From positions 86,065 to 150,064 of the forward strand of contig SVLM01000003.1 of assembly GCA_015067945.1 (NCBI GenBank): a stretch of DNA of 64,000 nt, read 5' to 3'. This document shows positions 23,134-31,047 of this stretch, piece by piece. The notes below the pieces were generated by a model. That model saw only the letters and a program-made list of their open reading frames with translations, searched no databases and was not told the origin of the DNA. The DNA is from Oscillospiraceae bacterium. Lineage in GTDB: Bacteria; Bacillota; Clostridia; Oscillospirales; Oscillospiraceae. The first letter of the stretch is position 1. Each line of letters begins with the position of its first letter. A program made the translations under genes and the position numbers.

Positions 23134-23671
23134 AAGTAACGCCCTCCTTTTCAAGCAATTTTCTCAAGGCGATCTTGGCCCGGGCATGTATGTTATACAT
23201 TTGCTTTTCCGTTTTTCCCATAATGCGACCTGCAACCCCCAGGGAAAAACCCTCAAAATAGCTAAGATACAATGCCACGCGGTAATCCTCCGGAAGCTTC
23301 TGCATACAAAGATACACCTGCTCATTGCGCTGTTTGCGAAGGAATGCTTCTTCCGCACCTTCGGTATAAAGCACATTTTCCACATCCTCCAGCGGAACCT
23401 GAGTTTTGTTCCGTCGCAGGTAGTCAATAGCTTTGCTGCGGGCGATCTTATAGAGATAGGCCCGCATTTTCTCTTCACTTTCAAAGTGCTTTCCTTTGAC
23501 AAATAGCAGCGCAATGGCATCCCCCGCCACGTCCTCCGCAGCGGCGGCATCTTTTACATAACCATAGGCAAATCTTACCAGAGAATCGGAGTATGTACTT
23601 ACAAATTGGGAAATTGCTTCCCGATCCCCCAGAGTCCATGGACAGCTGTACTTTTGACCGGTTTTAGCCAT
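23120..23671 (-). CDS. ECF-type RNA polymerase sigma factor
   Basis: Two-domain sigma-70 family protein of 183 residues. Region 2 lies at about 25-90 (RFAYGYVKDAAAAEDVAGDA and YLYKIARSKAIDYLRR), and region 4 at about 120-175 (LPEDYRVALYLSYFEGFSL, then GRIMGKTEKQMYNIHARAK, which would bind the -35). Regions 1 and 3 are absent, as in ECF sigmas. The ATG at 23671 fits the AGAGG ribosome site better than GTG at 23680. The coupled downstream gene encodes a membrane beta-propeller. Target promoters are unknown, and its own upstream region has only a weak sigma-A-like match. Confidence 0.88.
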   Translation of the reverse strand: MAKTGQKYSCPWTLGDREAISQFVSTYSDSLVRFAYGYVKDAAAAEDVAGDAIALLFVKGKHFESEEKMRAYLYKIARSKAIDYLRRNKTQVPLEDVENVLYTEGAEEAFLRKQRNEQVYLCMQKLPEDYRVALYLSYFEGFSLGVAGRIMGKTEKQMYNIHARAKIALRKLLEKEGVTCEDL

Positions 23672-23777
23672 TCGGATCACCTCTTCACCTATATAACGGT
23701 TGAACGCGGCATTTTACTCACTTATTTTTTATTATTGTAAAACATTTTATTACCAAAAGCAATCCTTCTCATTCCCC

Positions 23778-23806
23778 TTGCCTTTTTTGCAAGTCTTGGT
23801 TATAAT
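23778..23806 (+). promoter_or_regulatory. Predicted sigma-A promoter of the TIGR04255-like gene
   Basis: TTGCCT (23778-23783), 17 bases, TATAAT (23801-23806). Confidence 0.65.
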
Positions 23807-23836
23807 AAAGAAAAGCATTTGAAATGAGGAATGACT

Positions 23837-24622
23837 ATGTTTTCACAAGAGCCCCGGTGTATCTACCGTTCCAATCAACTCAGTGAAGTAATTTGTCAGC
23901 TTCGTTTTCCGGAAATTCTGTCCATCGGCACTACCCTGCCGGCAGCTTTTCAGGATGCGATTCGGGAAGAGTTTCCCCGTTACTCTGCCCGTAAGGATCA
24001 ACTGCCGCCCAAGCTCATTGGCACCCCCGGCAATATGAAGCTGGAAAATCCTCCCGCCACCACAAACTACCAATTCATGTCTGCTGACGGTGCTTGGCGA
24101 GTGAATCTGACCAGCACCTTCATCTCCCTGGCCTGCACCAAATACACCTGCTGGGAGGATTTTGCGAAAAAGCTGGATAAACCTCTGGTTGCCTTCATAA
24201 AACTATACAAGCCTGCCTATTTCGAAAGAGTGGGTCTGCGGTACCTGAATTTCATTTCCAGAAAGAATCTGGGTCTGGAAAACACCCCCTTCCGGGAGCT
24301 GATCCAAAGCTGCTACTTAGGCCCTCTGTCTGAGGAGGATGTTATGGACCCATCCGTTTCCCAGTGCAGTGTGGATGTGGATATGGCCATCCGTGGTGGC
24401 TGCCGTCTGCATCTGCATGCCGGACCGGGCCTGACAAAGAAGAACGGCCAGCCGGATCCGGAGGTCAAATTCATCCTGGATCAGGATCTGTACATGACCG
24501 GCCAGGTGGCAGTAAATCTGTCCGCCGGTGCACTCAGCACCCTCCACAGCCAAGCCTACGGCATTTTCCGCGGTGCCATCACCGATCTGCTGCACAAGGC
24601 TATGGAGCCGGAAATCATTTAA
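23837..24622 (+). CDS. TIGR04255 family protein
   Basis: Recognised from the N-terminal pattern LSEVICQLRFPEILSIGTTLP, the middle YQFMSADGAWRVNLTSTFISL and FERVGLRYLNFIS, which characterise this widespread family of unknown function (about 250-270 residues). There is no signal peptide or membrane segment. A TGAGGA ribosome site favours the ATG at 23837 over the one six bases earlier. It is followed after 11 bases by the YugP-like peptidase gene, so the two are probably co-transcribed. Members in other genomes sometimes sit near defence or phage genes, but nothing here supports that role. Confidence 0.75.
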   Translation: MFSQEPRCIYRSNQLSEVICQLRFPEILSIGTTLPAAFQDAIREEFPRYSARKDQLPPKLIGTPGNMKLENPPATTNYQFMSADGAWRVNLTSTFISLACTKYTCWEDFAKKLDKPLVAFIKLYKPAYFERVGLRYLNFISRKNLGLENTPFRELIQSCYLGPLSEEDVMDPSVSQCSVDVDMAIRGGCRLHLHAGPGLTKKNGQPDPEVKFILDQDLYMTGQVAVNLSAGALSTLHSQAYGIFRGAITDLLHKAMEPEII

Positions 24623-24633
24623 GGAGAATTACC

Positions 24634-25350
24634 ATGTTATACTACTACGGTTTTGATATGACCTATGTCATTTTCGTATTACCCTGCTTGCTGCTTTCCC
24701 TTTGGGCCAGTTCAAATGTGAACTCCACCTTCAAAAAGTATGCCAAACAGCTTTCCTATCGCAGGATCACCGGTGCTCAGGCCGCCCAGCGGGTTCTGTC
24801 CGCCAACGGTGTATCCGGTGTGCGGATTGAACGGATCAGTGGCAATCTGACAGACCATTTTGATCCCAAGACCAACGTGATTCGTCTTTCTGACAGCGTG
24901 TACGACGCCACCTCTACCGCCGCCATCGGCGTTGCCTGCCATGAAGCCGGCCACGCGGTGCAATACGCCCAAAACTATGGCCCCATCAAGCTCCGGGCCG
25001 CCATCGTGCCCATTACCAACATCGGCAGCCGTCTGGCTATGCCCCTGATATTGCTGGGTCTGCTGTTTTCCTTTGGCGAAAGTGTGTCCTTTGGATTTGT
25101 GTATGCAGGTATTGCCTGCTTTGGTCTTTCCGTGGTGTTCCAGCTGGTAACTCTGCCTGTGGAGTTTAATGCCAGCCGTCGGGCAATGGAAGCCATCGAA
25201 TCCGGCAATCTTCTGTCTGAGGATGAGCAAAGAGGTGCCAGGAAGACCTTGACTGCCGCCGCTCTGACCTATGTTGCCGCCACCGCCGTTGCATTGGCTC
25301 AGCTTCTGCGGCTGCTGGTGATCTTCGGTGGCAGACGGCGTAACGATTGA
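24634..25350 (+). CDS. Zinc metallopeptidase of the YugP family
   Basis: Membrane metalloprotease related to B. subtilis YugP (PF04298). The zinc motif HEAGH (in CHEAGHAVQYAQ, about residue 106) is preceded by DPKTNVIRLSDSVYD. The third ligand is probably the Glu in LPVEFNASRRAM. About four to five hydrophobic segments flank the site. The length of 238 is typical. AAGGAGA precedes the ATG at 24634, and a longer upstream frame overlaps the previous gene and is rejected. The substrate is unknown. Its transcript seems to end at the hairpin at 25397-25455. Confidence 0.88.
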   Translation: MLYYYGFDMTYVIFVLPCLLLSLWASSNVNSTFKKYAKQLSYRRITGAQAAQRVLSANGVSGVRIERISGNLTDHFDPKTNVIRLSDSVYDATSTAAIGVACHEAGHAVQYAQNYGPIKLRAAIVPITNIGSRLAMPLILLGLLFSFGESVSFGFVYAGIACFGLSVVFQLVTLPVEFNASRRAMEAIESGNLLSEDEQRGARKTLTAAALTYVAATAVALAQLLRLLVIFGGRRRND

Positions 25351-25384
25351 GGAAAAACCTCCCTTTGCTTCCTGCAACCTCCGA

Positions 25385-25455
25385 TTGAAACACAATAAAA
25401 AATACGCTACCATGGATGCCATCACGGCAAATATTGATATGGAGCGTATTTTTTT
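25385..25455 (+). promoter_or_regulatory. Terminator-like hairpin covering the next gene's ribosome site, with an internal promoter
   Basis: The 5' arm 25397-25413 (AATACGCT-A-CCAT core) pairs with 25439-25455 (ATGGAGCGTATT core plus T run), giving about 16 bp with one bulged A. The 3' arm holds the GGAG ribosome site, and its T run abuts the ATG at 25456. A sigma-A-like TTGAAA (25385) with TACCAT (25408) would start RNA inside the loop and leave the site free. Confidence 0.55.
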
Positions 25456-25953
25456 ATGATCAAACGAATTTTTCTGACAATTACAGCCCTGATGCTGGTG
25501 CTGACGCTGGCTGCCTGCGGTGAAGCCCCCACTACCAACGAAACGATAAACGATCCTTCTGTCAGTGTTTCCGAACCCCAGCAGTCTCAAACCGCGGAAT
25601 TTTCTCCCCTTGTGCTGGTAGACAACGATCAGTTTACTGTGAAGATTACTGGCATTGATCCCAAAGGCACCTGGGGCTACACTCTGAAAGTTTTTCTGGA
25701 AAACAAGACCGACAAGGAACTGATGTTCTCCACAGACGATGTCAGTGTCAATGGTTTTATGTGCGACCCCTTCTGGGCTGTCTCCGTTGCCGCAGGCAAG
25801 AAGGCCAACGAAGAAATCTCTTTCAGTGAGGGTGATTTCAAAAAGAACGGCATTGAATCCGTGGAAGAGATTGTTTTTACCTTAAGCATCTATGACAGCA
25901 ACGATTTCATGGCAGATGATCTGCTGGAGCAAGCCTTTACTGTAAAGCCCTGA
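25456..25953 (+). CDS. Hypothetical lipoprotein (165 aa)
   Basis: A lipoprotein signal peptide ends at LTLAAC (Cys about residue 21), followed by a Thr/Ser/Asn/Gln linker and a domain of about 110 residues. The domain has alternating strands (FTVKITGIDPKGTWGYTLKV) and a conserved-looking FEN-type segment (VFLENKTDKELMFS). It resembles the immunoglobulin-like DUF4352/TRAM-associated lipoprotein folds seen in Firmicutes, but I cannot assign a family firmly. No catalytic residues stand out. The translation start directly follows a T run that also ends a hairpin. The downstream terminator overlaps the next promoter. Confidence 0.7.
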   Translation: MIKRIFLTITALMLVLTLAACGEAPTTNETINDPSVSVSEPQQSQTAEFSPLVLVDNDQFTVKITGIDPKGTWGYTLKVFLENKTDKELMFSTDDVSVNGFMCDPFWAVSVAAGKKANEEISFSEGDFKKNGIESVEEIVFTLSIYDSNDFMADDLLEQAFTVKP

Positions 25954-25961
25954 CAGATATT

Positions 25962-26003
25962 TTCCGTCCCGGTATTGACAACCGGGGCGGATTTTATTAT
26001 AAT
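25962..26003 (+). promoter_or_regulatory. Terminator hairpin whose loop carries the -35 of a consensus promoter
   Basis: CCGTCCCGGT and ACCGGGGCGG pair (one G-U) around loop ATTGACA, then ATTTTATT: a terminator for the lipoprotein gene. TTGACA (25975-25980), 17 bases, TATAAT (25998-26003) is a perfect sigma-A promoter for the AbrB operon. Confidence 0.75.
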
Positions 26004-26047
26004 TTGTCGGTGTGAAAAGTATGAAAAATGTGAAAGGAGTTGGTTTT

Positions 26048-26287
26048 ATGCCCGGAGGCAAGCATATCCTCGGCAAAGGCAACAACCAACGAGTTTTCGG
26101 CACCGCCAAAGTAGGCGACCGGGGGCAGATCGTAATCCCCAAGGAAGCACGGGAGCTGTTCGGCATTAAACCTGGCGATACCCTGCTGATTTTGGGCGAA
26201 GCCGACACCGGTCTGATCGTATCACGGCCAGAAGTGCTGAATAACCTTGCCAACCAAATTCTGAACACTGTGAAAAACGAGGATTGA
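26048..26287 (+). CDS. AbrB/SpoVT-family transcriptional regulator
   Basis: A 79-residue protein with the swapped-hairpin AbrB DNA-binding fold: KVGDRGQIVIPKEARELFGIKPGDTLLIL (spread over residues 20-48, read in parts), the usual signature of the family. The start at 26048 is chosen because AAAGGAG lies seven bases upstream; an earlier ATG at 26021 overlaps that site. The gene is the first of three in an operon with a PLP enzyme and a transporter, and the stop is two bases before the next start. It may regulate this operon, but the target is not shown by the sequence. Confidence 0.88.
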   Translation: MPGGKHILGKGNNQRVFGTAKVGDRGQIVIPKEARELFGIKPGDTLLILGEADTGLIVSRPEVLNNLANQILNTVKNED

Positions 26288-26289
26288 TT

Positions 26290-27573
26290 ATGGAAAGATT
26301 ACTGGAACTTTATCAGGAAATGGGGATCTCCCCTGCTGTTTACGCCTACGGCGAAAAGACCATTCAAAATCTGCAGGAGCGTTTTGATGCGATTGACAAG
26401 GTTGCCGAGTACAACCAGGCCAAGGTCCTTTCTGCCATGCAGAAGAATCGTGTCAGCGTCGCCTGCTTTGCTCCCTCCACCGGCTACGGCTACGATGATT
26501 ACGGGCGGGATAACTTAGAGCGTGTCTATGCCGATGTATTCCACACCGAGGCAGCCTTGGTCAGACCCCAGATTACCTGCGGCACCCACGCATTGACCAT
26601 TGCCCTGAGTGCCAACTTACTGCCCGGCGATGAGCTACTCTCCCCCGTGGGTCTGCCCTACGATACCCTGCAGGAAGTGATAGGCATTCGCCCCAGCCCC
26701 TGCTCGCTGGCAGAATACGGCGTTACTTACAAGCAGGTGGACCTCCTGAGTGACGGCAGCTTTGACTACGAAAACATCCAAAAGGCCATTACCCCCAAGA
26801 CCAAGATGGTAACCATCCAGCGGTCTAAGGGCTATGCCACCCGCCCCACCTTCTCTGTCAGTCAGATCGGTGAGCTGATCGCCTTCTGTAAGAACATCAA
26901 GCCTGACGTCATCGTGATGGTGGACAACTGCTACGGTGAATTTGTGGAAACCATCGAGCCTTCCGATGTAGGTGCAGACATGACCGTGGGTAGTCTGATC
27001 AAAAATCCCGGCGGCGGACTTGCCCCCATCGGTGGCTACATTGCCGGCACCCGGGAATGCATCGAACGGTGTGCCTACCGGCTCAGTGCCCCGGGTCTTG
27101 GCAAGGAGGTCGGTGCAAACCTGGGTCTGATGACCTCTTTGTACCAAGGCTTCTTCCTGGCTCCTACTGTCACTGCCGGTGCGGAAAAGGGTGCTATTTT
27201 TGCCGCAAATCTGTACGAACCCTTGGGCTTCTGTTGTGTGCCTGATGCTACCGAAAGCCGCCACGACATTATTCAGGCAGTGGAACTGGGCAGCGAGGAA
27301 GGCATGGTCGCCTTCTGCAAGGGCATTCAGTCCGCTGCTCCGGTGGACAGCTTCGCAACACCTTGGCCCTCTGAAATGCCCGGCTACAAGGACAAGGTCA
27401 TCATGGCCGCCGGTGCATTTGTCCAGGGCAGCTCCATCGAGCTTTCCGCCGACGGTCCCATCCGGCCTCCCTATGCAGTGTATTTTCAGGGCGGTCTGAC
27501 CTGGCTCCATGCAAAACTTGGTATTCTCAACAGCCTGCAGAAAATGGTAGACGCAGGTCTTGTAAAATTATAA
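26290..27573 (+). CDS. Methionine gamma-lyase family PLP enzyme (YnbB/aluminium-resistance type)
   Basis: PLP-dependent fold-type I protein of the PF06838 family. Markers: CFAPSTGYGYDDYGRDNLE, TCGTHALTIALSANLLPGD, TIQRSKGYATRPTFS, the Asp ligand in VMVDNCYGEFVE, and the PLP Lys in SLIKNPGGGLAPIGGYIAG (20 or fewer residues shown). The product of 428 residues is the usual size. The family is annotated both as methionine gamma-lyase and as aluminium resistance, and the true substrate is not settled, so I would not claim methionine cleavage. The start at 26290 follows the AbrB stop by two bases. The next gene begins 12 bases after the stop with AAGGAGG. Confidence 0.85.
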   Translation: MERLLELYQEMGISPAVYAYGEKTIQNLQERFDAIDKVAEYNQAKVLSAMQKNRVSVACFAPSTGYGYDDYGRDNLERVYADVFHTEAALVRPQITCGTHALTIALSANLLPGDELLSPVGLPYDTLQEVIGIRPSPCSLAEYGVTYKQVDLLSDGSFDYENIQKAITPKTKMVTIQRSKGYATRPTFSVSQIGELIAFCKNIKPDVIVMVDNCYGEFVETIEPSDVGADMTVGSLIKNPGGGLAPIGGYIAGTRECIERCAYRLSAPGLGKEVGANLGLMTSLYQGFFLAPTVTAGAEKGAIFAANLYEPLGFCCVPDATESRHDIIQAVELGSEEGMVAFCKGIQSAAPVDSFATPWPSEMPGYKDKVIMAAGAFVQGSSIELSADGPIRPPYAVYFQGGLTWLHAKLGILNSLQKMVDAGLVKL

Positions 27574-27585
27574 GGAGGAACAAAT

Positions 27586-28512
27586 ATGAATTGGCTATTC
27601 TTTTCCATTGCAACAGCACTCCTCTGGGGTATTGCAGAGCTGTTTTACAAAAAGGGTGCTTTGCCGAACGAGAAATATTCTCACCTGAAGATCTGTGTCT
27701 GGGTGGGCATCGTTATGGGTGCTCACGCCATCTTCACCCTGCTGACGCAGAATATCAATTACAATCCCGTAAATATTATCCGTTATCTTCCCGTTTCCCT
27801 GTTTTACATCATTTCCATGGCCTTTTCCTATTTCGGAATGCGGTTCCTGGAAGAATCCATCTCTGACCCCATAGAGAACACCGCCGGTGTCATTTGTACC
27901 CTGCTGTTTGTCATTTTCCTGCAGGAAGAGATCTCCTGGCTGACCTGGGTTGCCATCGGGGTCATTACCGTTGGTGTTTTGGGTGTCAGCTTCCTGGAAA
28001 ACCACGGTGAAACCGCCAGAAAGAAGAAGCTTGGTAAAACTCTGGCAGTGATCGCCTTCTGCATGCCCTTCGTTTACGCTCTGCTGGACGCCTTCGGCAC
28101 TTTCCTGGATGACGCGTTCTTCCTGATCGATGATGTTGCCAATTCTCCCCTGGTGGATGTTACCGAGGATACCATTGAAGCCGTAGCCAATACCAGCTAT
28201 GAGTTGACCTTTGCCCTGTTCGCACTGGGTATTTTCATCTTCCTGAAAACCAAGAAGGTCAAGTTTGGCTCCGTTCCCCAGCATAAGGACAAGATCCTTG
28301 CCGCTGTATTTGAAACAGCCGGCCAGTTCACCTATGTGTACGCCCTGGGCGGAGTGGATGCCATTGCTGCTCCCATTCTTTCCTCTGTTTGTGTGGTTTC
28401 TCTGCTGCTTTCCCGTATTTTCCTAAAGGAAAAACTCTCCTGGAAGACCTATGTCTTTATTGCCGTTGTGATTATCGGCATCCTCTTGCTGGCGGTAGCC
28501 GAAGAACTCTGA
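27586..28512 (+). CDS. EamA/DMT superfamily transporter
   Basis: About ten hydrophobic segments in two halves of 308 residues, the drug/metabolite transporter layout. The first half begins NWLFFSIATALLWGIAELFYKKG and contains FSYFGMRFLEESISDPIENTAG. The second half contains FETAGQFTYVYALGGVDAIAAPILS-type text (read in parts), and the last helix is VFIAVVIIGILLLAVA. A long cytoplasmic or periplasmic insert near residues 160-205 is acidic, which is unusual. It is the third gene of the AbrB operon. It may export an amino acid or sulfur compound handled by the upstream PLP enzyme, but this is inference from position only. Confidence 0.85.
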   Translation: MNWLFFSIATALLWGIAELFYKKGALPNEKYSHLKICVWVGIVMGAHAIFTLLTQNINYNPVNIIRYLPVSLFYIISMAFSYFGMRFLEESISDPIENTAGVICTLLFVIFLQEEISWLTWVAIGVITVGVLGVSFLENHGETARKKKLGKTLAVIAFCMPFVYALLDAFGTFLDDAFFLIDDVANSPLVDVTEDTIEAVANTSYELTFALFALGIFIFLKTKKVKFGSVPQHKDKILAAVFETAGQFTYVYALGGVDAIAAPILSSVCVVSLLLSRIFLKEKLSWKTYVFIAVVIIGILLLAVAEEL

Positions 28513-28526
28513 TCCAATACATACAC

Positions 28527-28559
28527 AAAAAGACACCGGAAAATTCCGGTGTCTTTTTT
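28527..28559. terminator. Terminator after the EamA gene
   Basis: Arms AAAAAGACACCGGAA and TTCCGGTGTCTTTTTT. It can also end the converging minus-strand lipoprotein transcript. The 100 bases between it and 28664 hold nothing else recognisable. Confidence 0.85.
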
Positions 28560-28663
28560 CCTCGAAGGGAGGAATTTCCAATCGCCTGTGAACCGTTATA
28601 GTCACTGACACCTAGGTCCTCTCAGATGAACAATTCCACCTATTTGTTTATGGGAGATTTCGG

Positions 28664-29161
28664 TCATTCTTCAAACAGATAAAAGTGAACCGTTTTGTAG
28701 TAATCCAGAAGCTGCGATAACGCATCCGCGGAAAACCAACCTGCTTCGTATGCCTTTGTTAATTCTAGGATATTGCCGTCACTATAAACCATTAATTTTT
28801 GTCCGGAGGAATATCGGAAGGTAAGCCCGGCAATGATCTCTTCCGTTTCCCAAGCTGGATAATCAAAAACGCCATCTAAAAAGCAAACATGTACACCTTC
28901 GTAACTGCCATAATATCTTATTCTAATATCTTGATCTGAGTAATTTGCATCCTTCACATACTGGGATAAATAGGCACTCTTGATTCCGTGCTCCAAATCA
29001 GCCGGAATATATCCGGGGTCTGTCGAAGAAGTAACATCGGTACTCTCAGTTGGGAATGTCCCGTTGCTCTCGATTGGTTCTCCGTATTTCATTACTGATG
29101 GCCGACACCCGACTAATGCGAATAACAACAGAACAACGACTAGCATTACGATATTTTTCAT
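28664..29161 (-). CDS. Hypothetical lipoprotein (165 aa)
   Basis: A signal peptide with lipobox FALVGC (Cys about residue 19), a Ser/Thr/Pro linker (ESTDVTSSTDPG) and a soluble domain of about 115 residues. The domain has Tyr-rich strands (IRIRYYGSYEGVHVCFLDG) and a helical end (AYEAGWFSADALSQLL). No family recognised. It begins 43 bases downstream of the subtilisin stop on the same strand, with an AGGTGA ribosome site, so it is probably co-transcribed with the protease gene. Confidence 0.65.
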   Translation of the reverse strand: MKNIVMLVVVLLLFALVGCRPSVMKYGEPIESNGTFPTESTDVTSSTDPGYIPADLEHGIKSAYLSQYVKDANYSDQDIRIRYYGSYEGVHVCFLDGVFDYPAWETEEIIAGLTFRYSSGQKLMVYSDGNILELTKAYEAGWFSADALSQLLDYYKTVHFYLFEE

Positions 29162-29203
29162 AAAATCACCTCGTACTGGGTACAGGATACAACATTTACT
29201 GCC

Positions 29204-30672
29204 TTAACCATAGACATAGCCACACTCTGCACACATCTGCAAACCACCAATGTCTCTCCACTTGTGTTCTTCACGTCTTATTGCTCCACAGATACAATTG
29301 CCTGAATGGTACGTCCAATCTTCTGCAGAAAAAGAATATGTATGTGTACAAACTGCCATGTAGGCATCGAGTCTGCCGTTTGTAACACACATTCCGTTAA
29401 ATGCGGGTGCTGGAGTTGCAAATTCCTCAATGTGATATTTTATTTGCTGTGCAGTAATGCTAGGATCAAGTGACTTTAGTAATGCTGCGACACCAGCAAC
29501 GTATGGTGCGGCCATAGATGTGCCAGTAGCATTTCCATAACGGTTGTTCGTTTGTGTTGTCATAATGTTTTCTCCGGGAGCAAAAATGTCAACGGTTGTG
29601 GCTCCATAATTTGATGAGGATCGTTTATTATCTGTAGCAGTACTTCCCCCCACACATATTAAATGTGTCATGCGAAAGTTACCGGGATAATATGGAGTTA
29701 GATCATTATTGTTGGCGTTGTTTCCGGCCGCAGTTACAAATAGTCCATCATAATTGGCAATTGCATTACGGAGATTATTTAAATCAGAATTTGAATAGGC
29801 GTCATAAGCCGAGGAAAGATTTAGAATGGGAATTCCTTTCTCATCGGCGTAATTTATTGCTTCGATGATGCCCGAAAGATAAAAGTTGCCGCTCGTATTA
29901 GCTACCCTCAGCGAAACAAGCTGCACATTCCAGCACGCACCTGAAACCCCCATTGAGTTATTGCCTTGAGCACCGATAATTCCAGCAACTAAAGTACCAT
30001 GCCCACTTGCATCTTGTAACGCAGTTGAATAATCTGGCGAAAAACATCTGCTTAAACTAGTGTTGACATTATTGGCTAAATCAGGGTGTGTAGCATCAAT
30101 TCCAGAATCAATGACACCTACTAGAACACTCGAAGATCCAGTTGTAACATTCCACGCATATGGTAGTCCAATCTTATCGATAGCCCATTGCTCGTTATTG
30201 TCATATTTAGGATCATTAGGCTCTAATGCAGGAAGGACAGAGTAATCTATATCGGTACATACACTTAATATATAGTTCGGTTCGACGCAGTAAATATCAC
30301 TGCGTTGCTGCAGCAGTTGAATTGCTTCAAGTACGCCCAATTTTGTTCCATTAGCAATGGTAAGCAGCAAAATTCTGGATAGAGTTTGCGGTCCTTCTGC
30401 ATCGGCCAATTCTCTAATGGCAATACAGTCTATTTCGGAAAAGTCAGCAATGGTATACGCATAATCATTCCAACTTGGATTGATTGTTACAATCACTTCA
30501 TTATCGGTAAACTATCTTCCAATGTAGCGGCACAACATACTTTGTCGATAGAATTGCCGAGACAATTTTCTGCCTCTACTGGTTCTACAAGACCCGCACC
30601 AGCTAAAGAGAGCATTATGCAAATAACGATAATAAGAACTATAAACGCTGATGATTTCATTTTATTCTTCAT
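29204..30672 (-). pseudogene. Secreted subtilisin-like serine protease, signal peptide and catalytic domain in different frames
   Basis: The intact long frame (29204-30496, GTG start) encodes an S8 peptidase with all triad motifs: Asp in VGVIDSGIDATHPD, His in ASGHGTLVAGIIG, the oxyanion Asn in TAAGNNANN and Ser in GTSMAAPYVAG. It lacks a signal peptide. In another frame just upstream, starting at ATG 30672, there is a clear one (SAFIVLIIVICIMLSLAGAG), running to TLEDSLP and a stop near 30495. Adding one G at about 30509 (CCGAT to CCGGAT) joins them as DSLP-DNEVIVTINP. The end carries a Cys/His-rich tail (CICG, CAECG). A real frameshift or a sequencing error are both possible. Confidence 0.75.
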
Positions 30673-30737
30673 GTACGCGTGTGTTAAAATGAATATCTGT
30701 TCTCATCATGCTCAGACATGTCCATAAAATAAGAATA

Positions 30738-30772
30738 CGCATAAGCTGTCGTTTTCTAATACAGCTTATGCG
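30738..30772 (-). terminator. 12-bp inverted repeat in the subtilisin leader (terminator-like)
   Basis: CGCATAAGCTGT (30738-30749) and ACAGCTTATGCG (30761-30772) pair perfectly with an 11-base loop. On the minus strand it is followed by TATTCTTATTTTATG, which is U-rich but not a clean T run. It may attenuate transcription between the leader ORF and the protease. Confidence 0.5.
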
Positions 30773-30774
30773 CA

Positions 30775-30870
30775 TCATATGCTTGCGATGATCCGCTCCG
30801 TGAGAAACGTGAGGGCGGTGATTATGGATTTGCACGATAAGCTCCTATTAATAAAGTAGGTACTTACCAT
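30775..30870 (-). CDS. Candidate 31-aa leader peptide upstream of the subtilisin gene
   Basis: ATG at 30870 with AGGGGG eight bases upstream, just after a strong promoter. The product has a hydrophobic C-terminal half (SIITALTFLTERIIASI). The stop lies directly before the 12-bp hairpin, a layout seen for attenuator leaders and for type I toxin genes, but no known toxin family matches. A competing overlapping frame (GTG 30835 to 30662, 57 codons, AGGAG upstream, His-rich) is also open. Only one of the two is likely real. Confidence 0.35.
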   Translation of the reverse strand: MVSTYFINRSLSCKSIITALTFLTERIIASI

Positions 30871-30900
30871 TACAACCACCCCCTGTTTATTGTTAAATTA

Positions 30901-30929
30901 ATAATAGCATATAAAGCTATAGGAGTCAA
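30901..30929 (-). promoter_or_regulatory. Strong sigma-A promoter for the leader/subtilisin transcript
   Basis: Minus strand TTGACT (30924-30929), 17 bases, TATTAT (30901-30906) with a TATGC extension before the -10. Confidence 0.7.
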
Positions 30930-30972
30930 TAAAATCTCCACATATTCACTAATATTTTCCCTCGAATTTCCA

Positions 30973-31001
30973 TTGACAAAGGTGATCGAGTATGCTAGAA
31001 T
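30973..31001 (+). promoter_or_regulatory. Sigma-A promoter of the pyrimidine operon
   Basis: TTGACA (30973-30978), 17 bases, TAGAAT (30996-31001) with an extended TATGC. The leader is only about 40 bases, and no PyrR-type anti-terminator/terminator is visible in it. Confidence 0.78.
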
Positions 31002-31047
31002 ATTTTGCGATAAATTGAAAAATACGCTTAGGTGAAAGGAGCTTACT

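Noticed and set aside
30662..30835. 57-codon His-rich frame with AGGAG and GTG start upstream of the subtilisin
   Set aside because: Kept only as an alternative. It overlaps the hairpin and the subtilisin start, and the 31-codon frame begins nearer the promoter. Neither is proven.
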